Below, one piece after another: positions 8,113 to 14,464 of a stretch of DNA of 18,611 nt. The notes under the pieces were generated by a model that saw only the letters and a program-made list of their open reading frames with translations, searched no databases and was not told where the DNA came from. The stretch lies in contig JAAEPW010000758.1 in assembly GCA_024232355.1 (NCBI GenBank), positions 1 through 18,611 of the forward strand, given 5' to 3'. Origin of the DNA: Chloroflexota bacterium. Lineage in GTDB: Bacteria; Chloroflexota; Anaerolineae; B4-G1. The position numbers and the translations under genes were made by a program. The first letter of the stretch is position 1. Each line of letters opens with the position of its first letter.

Positions 8113-8150
8113 AAAGGCCGGGGCGCGCGACGCCCCGGCCTTTTCTTTTC
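8113..8150 (+). terminator. Intrinsic terminator 1 after the leader ORF
   Basis: A perfect 13-bp stem (8113-8125 with 8131-8143) with loop CGCGA is followed by TTTTCTTTT (counting stem Ts). It is very GC-rich and is a strong plus-strand terminator. It lies 19 bases after the leader stop codon and about 95 bases before the first GNAT gene. Confidence 0.92.
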
Positions 8151-8165
8151 CATACTGGTATCATT

Positions 8166-8199
8166 AAAAGGCCGTGGGCATAACCCACGGCCTTTTTTT
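8166..8199 (+). terminator. Intrinsic terminator 2 before the GNAT operon
   Basis: A second perfect 13-bp stem (8166-8178 with 8184-8196) with loop CATAA ends in a run of seven T. It sits 22 nt after terminator 1 and 38 nt before the first GNAT start codon. A possible extended -10 (TGGTATCAT, 8156-8164) lies between the two terminators, but its transcript would start inside this stem and it has no -35. Confidence 0.9.
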
Positions 8200-8237
8200 A
8201 TTTGTGATTGAATGCTTTACAAAATGGAGAATGAATA

Positions 8238-9251
8238 ATGTCTAAAATATCGCTATTATCTGAGAACTCGAGTCGTCCGGCAGCCATGGACGATTTAAAA
8301 GCTGTTGCTACTTTGTACAATGCTTGTTCCACCGAACAAGTCGGTAGAGCACTGTGGGACGAAACCGAAATACGATCTGATTGGAAAGTGCCAGACTTTG
8401 ACTTTGATACCGATACACGAGTTGTGCTCGCGCCCAATGGCGAATTGGCGGGCTATGCGAGTATATGGGACCGAGCACCGCACGTTCGCTCGTTTGCCGA
8501 TGTGTACGTGCACCCCGCGCATACGGGACGGTCCATCGGCACTTTTCTCGAACAGTGGGCTGATGAGCGCGCTTGTCATACGATCTCTCAAGCACCGGAA
8601 GGTGTCCGCGTGGTACTTCAGCAGCGCGCGTTCAGTTCCAATGTTGCGGCTCAAGCACTGCTGCGACAGCGTGGATATCGGTTGGTGCGTCATTTCCTCA
8701 GCATGGCCATAGAGATGGATGCACCACCGCCAGAGCCGGTTGTGCGTGAGGGGATCACCATCCGGCACTTGAGGCGTGACCGGGAGGCTCGGGCTCTCGT
8801 CTGCGCGCGGCGGGACGCCTTTAAGGACCACTGGGGACACGTGGAACAACCTTTTGAGGAAGAGTATGCGCAGTGGGTCACCTGGATGGACGATGACCCG
8901 GCCTTTGACGAGTCTCTATGGTTCGTGGCAATGGATGGTGAGGAGATTGCGGGATTTTCGTTGTGTTACGATATCACAGGCGAAGGCCCCGACGTGGGCA
9001 CAGTTGCATCTCTGGGCATACGGCGGCCGTGGCGGCGGCAGGGAATCGCGTTGGCGCTGCTTGGTCACAGCTTTGCCGAGATGTACCGGCGTGGCAGGAC
9101 CACGGTCACTCTCGGCGTGGATGCGTCGAGTCTCACCGGCGCCACTCGCCTCTATGAGAAAGTCGGGATGCGCGTGCGGCATCAATCTGATCGATTCGAA
9201 AAAGAACTGCGTCCGGGCAAGGACCCGAGTACGCGGTCTATACAAGAGTAG
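8238..9251 (+). CDS. Double-GNAT acetyltransferase, array copy 1
   Basis: 337 residues with two GNAT (acetyl-CoA-dependent N-acetyltransferase) domains, at about 12-155 and 170-330, the layout of mycothiol synthase MshD. The C-terminal domain keeps the acetyl-CoA pyrophosphate loop R-R-Q-G-I-A in VASLGIRRPWRRQGIA, and the GATRLYEKVGMR motif. In the N-terminal domain the loop reads TGRSIGT, with Ser for the first conserved Gly, so acetyl-CoA binding there is doubtful. Start ATG 8238 has GGAG seven to eight bases upstream. It follows two strong terminators, so it may be expressed by read-through. Its N-terminus (MSKISLLSEN) differs from the MLxTLPE start of the other copies. The substrate is unknown: small amine, antibiotic or protein N-terminus are all possible. 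Confidence 0.92.
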   Translation: MSKISLLSENSSRPAAMDDLKAVATLYNACSTEQVGRALWDETEIRSDWKVPDFDFDTDTRVVLAPNGELAGYASIWDRAPHVRSFADVYVHPAHTGRSIGTFLEQWADERACHTISQAPEGVRVVLQQRAFSSNVAAQALLRQRGYRLVRHFLSMAIEMDAPPPEPVVREGITIRHLRRDREARALVCARRDAFKDHWGHVEQPFEEEYAQWVTWMDDDPAFDESLWFVAMDGEEIAGFSLCYDITGEGPDVGTVASLGIRRPWRRQGIALALLGHSFAEMYRRGRTTVTLGVDASSLTGATRLYEKVGMRVRHQSDRFEKELRPGKDPSTRSIQE

Positions 9252-9269
9252 GAAAACGAGGAGAAGAAC

Positions 9270-10277
9270 ATGTTAGTCACTTTACCCGAGGGCTTTGCGA
9301 CCCGTCCGGCGACGATGGACGATCTAAAAGCTGTCGTTGCTTTATACAATGCTTGCTCTATCGAGTACATCGACAGGGCATTGGTAGAAGAAACCGAAAT
9401 GCGAGCCAATTGGAAGATGCCGCACTTTAACTTGGAAACTGACACGCAGGTCGTGCTGACGCCCGATGGCGAACTGGTGGGCTATGCCAGCATGTGGGAT
9501 TACGCACCACACGTTAGTCTTTTTGCCGGGGTGCGCGTGCATCCCGCATACTTGGGTCGATCCATCGGTACTTTTCTGGAGCAGTGGGCCGAGGAACGAG
9601 CTCGTCGGTCTATCTCCAAAGCGCCAGAAAGCGCTCGTGTGTCACTCCAGCAACGCGCGTTCAGCACCAATGCGGCAGGCCAGACGTTTCTGCGACAGCG
9701 AGGCTATCAGTTGGTGCGCCACTTTCTAAGTATGGTCATCGAGATGGATGCGCCGCCGCCGGAGCTGGTTGTGCCCGAGGGGATCGTCATCCGTCCCTTT
9801 GTCCGTGAGCGGGAGGCGCGTGCCCTCGTCCACGCGCTGCGGGATTCCTTCAAGGACCACTGGGGATACGTGGAACAACCTTTTGAGGACGAGTACGCGC
9901 AGTGGGCCACCTTGATGGACGATGATCCATCTTTCGACGAGTCCTTGTGGTTCGTGGCAATGGATGGTGAGGAAATCGCAGGATTTTCACTCTGTTACGA
10001 TGTCACCGGCGAAGGACCCGACGTAGGCACAGTCGAAGAGTTGGGCGTGCGGCGGCCGTGGCGGCGGCGGGGGATTGCCAAAGCTTTGCTTGGTCACAGC
10101 TTTACCGAGATGTACCGGCGTGGCAGGACCACGGTCACTCTCGGCGTGGATGCATCGAGCCTCACCGGAGCCACCCACCTCTATGAGAAAGCGGGGATGC
10201 GCGTGCGGTATCAATCGGATCGATTTGAAAAAGAATTGCGTCCTGGTCAAGATCTCAGTACGCAGTCTGTACAATAG
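9270..10277 (+). CDS. Double-GNAT acetyltransferase, array copy 2
   Basis: 335 residues, 18 nt after copy 1, start ATG with GAGGAG six bases upstream. It is closest to copy 1: the stretch FDESLWFVAMDGEEIAGFSL and the C-terminal block MYRRGRTTVTLGVDASSLTG are identical, and part of the DNA there is identical too. The C-domain loop is W-R-R-R-G-I-A, intact; the N-domain loop is LGRSIGT, degraded as in copy 1. Variation concentrates in the N-terminal half (residues 25-60, around the segment NACSIEYIDRALVEE), where substrate contacts might lie. It is part of a single tandem operon. MshD-like architecture is recognised; an actual mycothiol role is not supported by context. Confidence 0.92.
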   Translation: MLVTLPEGFATRPATMDDLKAVVALYNACSIEYIDRALVEETEMRANWKMPHFNLETDTQVVLTPDGELVGYASMWDYAPHVSLFAGVRVHPAYLGRSIGTFLEQWAEERARRSISKAPESARVSLQQRAFSTNAAGQTFLRQRGYQLVRHFLSMVIEMDAPPPELVVPEGIVIRPFVREREARALVHALRDSFKDHWGYVEQPFEDEYAQWATLMDDDPSFDESLWFVAMDGEEIAGFSLCYDVTGEGPDVGTVEELGVRRPWRRRGIAKALLGHSFTEMYRRGRTTVTLGVDASSLTGATHLYEKAGMRVRYQSDRFEKELRPGQDLSTQSVQ

Positions 10278-10298
10278 CAGGAGAACAGAGAGAAGAAC

Positions 10299-11306
10299 AT
10301 GTTAAACACTTTACCTGAGGGCTTTGTAGCCCGTCCAGTAAAGATGGATGATTTGAAAGCAGTGGTCACGCTTTGCAACGCTTGCTCGATGAAAGAGATC
10401 GGCAAGCGGGTACTGGAAGAGAACGAGTTGAAGACCGAATGGAATATGCCGACCTTAAATCTAGAGACCGATACGCAGGTTGTGCTCACACCAGGCGGCG
10501 AGTTTGTGGGACACGTTGTTACGTGGGATTGTGCGCCGCACGTACGTTTTCGGGCGAATGTGTACGTCCATCCCGAGTACAAAGGGCGGCTTATCGGCAC
10601 CTATCTCCGCCAGTGGGCGGATGAACGCGCTCGACAATCCATCGCCAAAGCGCCAAAGGGTGCTCGTGTGGTGTCGCGATGTAACACGAATAGCACGAAT
10701 ACGGCTGCTCAGGAACTGTTACGCCAGTATGGTTATCAGATCGTGCGCCACTTTTTTAACATGGTGATCGAACTGGATTCGCCGCCGCCAGAGCCGGTTG
10801 TGCCCGAGGGCATCCTCATCCGGCCCTTTGTCCGCGAACGAGAGACACACGCCCTCGTCACGGCAGGCCGGGAGGCTTTCAAGGATCACTGGGACTTTAT
10901 CGAAACCCCTTACGAGGAGGAACTGGCGGAATGGGAAACGTGGATGGATGGTCCCACGTTCGATGAATCGCTGTGGTTCGTGGCGATGGATGGCGACGAG
11001 ATGGTCGGTTTCTCGTTGTGCTTGGGTATTGTCGCAGAAGGCCCCAACGTGGGTCACGTAGCCGAGCTGGTCGTGCGACGGGCTTGGCGGCGGCGCGGGA
11101 TCGCGCTGGCGATGCTCCAGCACAGCTTTGGCGAGCTCTACGGGCGCGGCAAAACGGTCGTAACCCTCGGCGTCGATGGGCAAAGCCTCACCGGCGCTAC
11201 GGCGCTGTACGAACAAGCCGGGATGCGCGTGAGACATCGTGCTATCTGTTTTGAAAAAGAACTGCGTCCGGGCAAGGACCTGAGTACGCAGTCTGTACAA
11301 GAGTAG
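10299..11306 (+). CDS. Double-GNAT acetyltransferase, array copy 3
   Basis: 335 residues, 21 nt after copy 2, with an AGAGAGAA ribosome site. It pairs with copy 4: both carry NACSMKEIGK near residue 30, HLRQ/YLRQWADERAR near 105, and C-terminal VTLGVDGQSLTGATALYE. The C-domain acetyl-CoA loop W-R-R-R-G-I-A is intact. The N-domain loop is KGRLIGT, with Leu for Gly. Compared with copies 1 and 2 the mid-protein segment VVSRCNTNSTNTAAQELL replaces LQQRAFS-N-AAQALL. Bases 11073-11214 match copy 4 with one difference, evidence of recent gene conversion or duplication. Confidence 0.92.
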   Translation: MLNTLPEGFVARPVKMDDLKAVVTLCNACSMKEIGKRVLEENELKTEWNMPTLNLETDTQVVLTPGGEFVGHVVTWDCAPHVRFRANVYVHPEYKGRLIGTYLRQWADERARQSIAKAPKGARVVSRCNTNSTNTAAQELLRQYGYQIVRHFFNMVIELDSPPPEPVVPEGILIRPFVRERETHALVTAGREAFKDHWDFIETPYEEELAEWETWMDGPTFDESLWFVAMDGDEMVGFSLCLGIVAEGPNVGHVAELVVRRAWRRRGIALAMLQHSFGELYGRGKTVVTLGVDGQSLTGATALYEQAGMRVRHRAICFEKELRPGKDLSTQSVQE

Positions 11307-11324
11307 GAGAACAAGGAGAAAAGC

Positions 11325-12332
11325 ATGTTAAACACTTTACCCGAGGGCTTTGTGGCCCGTTCGGCGACAATGGACGATTTGAAAGCCGTGGTTACACTTT
11401 GCAACGCTTGCTCGATGAAAGAAATCGGCAAGCTGGTGGTGAAAGAGAACGAGTTGAGGACCGAATGGAATATGCCGTCTATCAATCTGGAGACCGATAC
11501 GTGGGCTGTGCTCGCCCCCAGTGACGAGCTTGTGGGATACGTTGGCTGGCGGGATTGCGCGCCACATGTGACTTTTTGGGCTAACGCGTACGTCCATCCC
11601 AAGTACGAAGGACGCCTCATCGGCACCCACCTCCGTCAGTGGGCGGATGAACGCGCTCGACACTCTGCCATCAAAGCACCGGAGGGCGCCCGCGTGGTAT
11701 CACGATGCGAGATGCATAGCACAAACATGGCCGCCCAGGCACTGTTGCGCCAACACGATTATAAAGTCGTGCGTCACTTTCTCAACATGGTCATCGAGAT
11801 GGATGCGCCGCCGCCAGAGCCGGTCCTGCCTGAGGGGATCATCATTCGGCCCCTTGTCCGCGAACGGGAGATGCACGCCCTCGTCGCGGCAAGTCGGGAA
11901 TCGTTCAAGGATCACTGGGGCTTTGTCGAACGCCCTATCGAGGATGATCTCGCAGAATGGGGAACGTGGCTGGATGATCCCACAGTCGATGAATCGTTGT
12001 GGTTCGTGGCGATGGATGGCGACGAGATAGTCGGTTTTTCGTTATGCTTGGGCATCGTCGCAGAAGGCCCCGATGTGGGCCACGTGGCCGAGTTGGCCGT
12101 GCGACGGGCTTGGCGGCGGCGCGGGATCGCGCTGGCGATGCTCCAGCACAGCTTTGGCGAGCTCTACGGGCGCGGCAAAACGGTCGTAACCCTTGGCGTC
12201 GATGGGCAAAGCCTCACCGGCGCTACGGCGCTGTACGAACGAGCCGGAATGCACGTACGACGTCGTGCTCTCTGTTTTGAAAAGGAACTGCGTCCTGGAA
12301 AGGACCTGACGACACAGTCTGCACAAGCATAG
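11325..12332 (+). CDS. Double-GNAT acetyltransferase, array copy 4
   Basis: 335 residues, 18 nt after copy 3, with AAGGAGAA before the ATG. Intergenic sequence and first codons (MLNTLPEGFVAR) match copy 3, so the duplicated unit of about 1.03 kb included the ribosome-binding site. The C-domain loop W-R-R-R-G-I-A is intact; the N-domain loop EGRLIGT is degraded. Differences from copy 3 cluster around residues 55-90 (DTWAVLAPSDELVGYVGWRD) and 115-150, so divergence is uneven along the gene. Function is as for its paralogues: an acyl transfer whose acceptor cannot be predicted from the sequence. Confidence 0.92.
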   Translation: MLNTLPEGFVARSATMDDLKAVVTLCNACSMKEIGKLVVKENELRTEWNMPSINLETDTWAVLAPSDELVGYVGWRDCAPHVTFWANAYVHPKYEGRLIGTHLRQWADERARHSAIKAPEGARVVSRCEMHSTNMAAQALLRQHDYKVVRHFLNMVIEMDAPPPEPVLPEGIIIRPLVREREMHALVAASRESFKDHWGFVERPIEDDLAEWGTWLDDPTVDESLWFVAMDGDEIVGFSLCLGIVAEGPDVGHVAELAVRRAWRRRGIALAMLQHSFGELYGRGKTVVTLGVDGQSLTGATALYERAGMHVRRRALCFEKELRPGKDLTTQSAQA

Positions 12333-12341
12333 GAGGAAAAC

Positions 12342-13370
12342 ATGTTAAAGACTTTACCTGAGAGCTTTACGTCCCGTTCAGCGACGATGGACGACATAGA
12401 TGCCGTGGTTGCCCTGTTGAATGCCTGCGCCATCGAGGAGACCGGGCATCCACAGTTTCGCGCAGACGAGCTGCGCACCGATTGGCAGCGGCCTGGGTTC
12501 AACCTAGAGACCGACACGCTGGTCGTGCTTGCCCCCGATGGAGAGTTTGTCGGCTATGCTGTAACGTGGGACTTTGAGCCACATGTGCATATCATGGTCA
12601 CAGCAGCTGTACATCCAGAACGGAAAAAGCTGGGAATCGGGACTGCCCTCTGCCACTGGATAGAAGCGCGTGGACAACAGTCTGTGCCCAAAGCGCCGCC
12701 AGACACCCGCGTGACGTTGAGTCAGGAAGTGTTGAGCGGAAACGAGGCCGCCCAGGAATTGCTGTGCGAACAAGGGTATCAATTTGCACACTACAGCTTG
12801 CATATGCTCATCAAGATGGATGGGGCACCGCCAGAGCCGGTCGCGCCTGATGGATTCACGATCCGGCCCTTTGTCCGTGGTCAGGAGGAGCGCGCGATGA
12901 TCCAGGCGATACGGGAGTCGTTCAGGGGGCATTGGGGGTACGTGGAGGGTCCCTTTGAAGATGATTTGGAGGGTTACGTGCATCTTTTAGACACCCCCGG
13001 CAACGATCCGTCGCACTGGTTCGTGGTGATGGATGAAGACGAGATCGCCGGTACATCGTTCTGTTACACCGAGTTGGCCGAGGACCCAGAAATGGGTTGG
13101 ATTTGGGCGTTGGGCGTGCGGCCGCCGTGGAGACGGCGCGGGTTGGCGCTGGCATTGTTGCAACACTGTTTTTACGCACTCTACCAGCACGGCAAGCACA
13201 AGGTCGGATTGGCGATGGACGCGCAGAATCTCAGCGCGACCCGTCTCTACGAAAAGGCCGGGATGCACACGCAACGCCAATACAAGATTTACGAGAGTGA
13301 ATTGCGTCCCGGCGATGAACCGGGTGGCAGTCTGGAAAAAGTTGAGGAGGAATCCGATGGTCCAACATGA
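12342..13370 (+). CDS. Double-GNAT acetyltransferase, array copy 5 (most divergent)
   Basis: 342 residues, 9 nt after copy 4, with AGGAGG before the ATG. It is the most diverged member. Its N-domain has a near-canonical acetyl-CoA loop, K-K-L-G-I-G-T-A, unlike the other four copies, and its C-domain has W-R-R-R-G-L-A. Both domains could therefore bind acetyl-CoA. The region around residue 225 (LDTPGNDPSHWFVVMDEDEI) and the C-terminal LSATRLYEKAGMHTQRQ also differ. It has a short acidic tail (EKVEEESDGPT). It overlaps the ABC remnant start by 14 nt, and its 3' end supplies that gene's ribosome-binding site, so the two were translationally coupled. It may be closest to the ancestral gene, with copies 1-4 arising by later duplication. 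Confidence 0.92.
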   Translation: MLKTLPESFTSRSATMDDIDAVVALLNACAIEETGHPQFRADELRTDWQRPGFNLETDTLVVLAPDGEFVGYAVTWDFEPHVHIMVTAAVHPERKKLGIGTALCHWIEARGQQSVPKAPPDTRVTLSQEVLSGNEAAQELLCEQGYQFAHYSLHMLIKMDGAPPEPVAPDGFTIRPFVRGQEERAMIQAIRESFRGHWGYVEGPFEDDLEGYVHLLDTPGNDPSHWFVVMDEDEIAGTSFCYTELAEDPEMGWIWALGVRPPWRRRGLALALLQHCFYALYQHGKHKVGLAMDAQNLSATRLYEKAGMHTQRQYKIYESELRPGDEPGGSLEKVEEESDGPT

Positions 13371-13599
13371 ACCCATCGCTCTGAATGCTTCGAACGTTAC
13401 AAAGAAATTTGTCAAAAAAGAGGGGTTCCGTTGGCCGTGGAAGAAACAAGAGCAGAACGGTAATGGGAGCACGAATAGCAACGGCCGTAAAATGGTCGTG
13501 GCGGTGAATGATGTCGGTTTCGAGGTACGGCGCGGCGAGGTCTTTCGCCGGGCCGAAAAGTATGCCAAGCTCACCGGCAAGTTGAGCCGCAGTGGGTAA
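13357..13599 (+). pseudogene. Truncated ABC-transporter ATP-binding subunit (N-terminal remnant)
   Basis: 80 codons. The start ATG 13357 has AGGAGG (13345-13350) six bases upstream, inside the end of GNAT copy 5. Residues about 8-64 read as the first strands of an ABC ATPase: LNASNVTKKF, an inserted basic/Asn-rich segment, then VVAVNDVGFEVRRGEVF, the sequence that normally leads straight into Walker A (GPNGAGKST). Walker A, Q-loop, signature and Walker B are all absent. Instead the frame passes after EVF into RRAEKYAKLTGKLSRSG, which could be the former C-terminal end of the same protein, as many such ATPases end with a DVF-x-x-LTG segment. An in-frame internal deletion at a repeated E/D-V-F codon set would explain it. 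It cannot hydrolyse ATP. The assignment rests on pattern recognition. Confidence 0.7.
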
Positions 13600-13604
13600 T
13601 CGAT

Positions 13605-13636
13605 ACCCTCCCGCAGGTTCTGAACCGCGGGAGGGT
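13605..13636. other. Stable hairpin between the ABC remnant and SnoaL-like gene
   Basis: ACCCTCCCGC (13605-13614) pairs with GCGGGAGGGT (13627-13636). The interior GGT-TCTGA-ACC extends the stem after one bulged A, giving about 13 bp. No T-run follows on either strand, so it is not a standard intrinsic terminator. It may be an mRNA processing or stability element, or part of the deletion scar. Confidence 0.6.
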
Positions 13637-13661
13637 CAAACAAACAAAATGGAGGTATCCT

Positions 13662-14231
13662 ATGAAAACCAATGATGTAAATCAAGTGCGAGATTTGTTC
13701 CAACAGTTTCAGGACAGCTATACTGCCCGCGATCCGAAAAATCTGGACGCGGTTATGGAACTCTTTGTCCAGAGCGACGATCTAGAAATAGTCGGCACCG
13801 GTGCGGTTGGGGTGGGCACGGGCGAGTGGTGCATGGGCATCCAGGCCACGCGAGAACTGGTCGAAAGCGACTGGGAGTACTGGGGAGATGTCGTGTACGA
13901 TGTGCTGGGCGCGCGCATCCACGTCCGAGGGAACGTGGCCTGGCTGGCGACGACGGGAACCGTGACGGACGTGATCCTGAATCAAGAGCGCTACACGGGC
14001 TATATGGACTATGTCCAGAGCGTGGTCGAGGAGGATGATGACGCCAAAGAAAAGATGCTGGACATTCTCTTGTTGGGCAATGAAGTGCTCGCCGGCATTC
14101 TAAAAGGCGAGACCTGCACCTGGCCGTTCCGCTTTACGGCGGTCGCCGTCAGGGACGAGGGACAGTGGCGTTTTCATCAGATGCAGTTTTCGTTCCCGAC
14201 GACTCGTGCGCCGGATGTGCAGTATAATTAA
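13662..14231 (+). CDS. SnoaL/NTF2-like protein
   Basis: 189 residues. The start ATG has GGAGG eight bases upstream. The N-terminal pattern (V-R-D-LFQQFQDSYTARDPKNLDAVMELF---DDLEIVGTG) is that of the SnoaL_3/NTF2-like cone fold: a helix ending in a YxxRD-type turn, then strands with a glycine-rich stretch, W-x-G and AWLATTGTVT. It ends with GQWRFHQMQFSFP, the typical final strand. Family members are small enzymes (isomerases, cyclases, dehydratases) or ligand binders with a hydrophobic pocket, often encoded beside tailoring enzymes. No catalytic residues can be assigned. There is an acidic, helical insert near 122-150 (VVEEDDDAKEKMLDILLLGN). No signal peptide, so cytoplasmic. It is co-directional with the GNAT array, separated from it by the ABC remnant and a hairpin. 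Confidence 0.85.
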   Translation: MKTNDVNQVRDLFQQFQDSYTARDPKNLDAVMELFVQSDDLEIVGTGAVGVGTGEWCMGIQATRELVESDWEYWGDVVYDVLGARIHVRGNVAWLATTGTVTDVILNQERYTGYMDYVQSVVEEDDDAKEKMLDILLLGNEVLAGILKGETCTWPFRFTAVAVRDEGQWRFHQMQFSFPTTRAPDVQYN

Positions 14232-14284
14232 CAATGAATTAATGAACAAATGGGTTTATGATGATGTCATCCTCGGCAGGAGCC

Positions 14285-14402
14285 GCCCGGCGATAAAGTC
14301 GTCGGGCTAAGGAGCAGCGCCCGATGAATCGGACTGCGCCGAAGACAATTTCAGCCCCATTGATGGGGCGCTGTTCCGTAGCCGGGGCACTTTATGCCCC
14401 GG
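14285..14402. repeat. Cluster of four hairpins (REP-like)
   Basis: Within 118 bases there are four consecutive palindromes: 14285-14293 with 14299-14307 (9 bp, one G-U, loop TAAAG); CCGAT with ATCGG centred at 14326, flanked by outer complementary GCGC/GCGC; GCCCCAT with ATGGGGC (14354-14369); and CCGGGGCA with TGCCCCGG (14382-14402, loop CTTTA). None is followed by a T-run. The arrangement resembles REP/BIME-type interspersed repeats, or a structured 5' leader of the downstream gene, whose start lies 62 bases further on. The region 14232-14284 holds nothing recognisable. Confidence 0.65.
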
Positions 14403-14464
14403 TGGCATAGGGCTATCAAAACCCGACGGGATGACTATTCGTATTAGCAAGGAGAGAAACAAAA

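Noticed and set aside
7980..8199. T-box or metabolite riboswitch upstream of the GNAT operon
   Set aside because: No T-box AGGGTGG-type sequence or known riboswitch core was recognised; a translated leader fits better.
8238..13370. CRISPR array or other short tandem repeat suggested by periodic similarity
   Set aside because: The period of about 1 kb comes from paralogous coding genes; there are no short repeat-spacer units anywhere in the window.
13033..13599. 188-codon frame extending the ABC remnant upstream into GNAT copy 5
   Set aside because: The upstream part is an out-of-frame shadow of GNAT copy 5; the supported start is ATG 13357 with AGGAGG.
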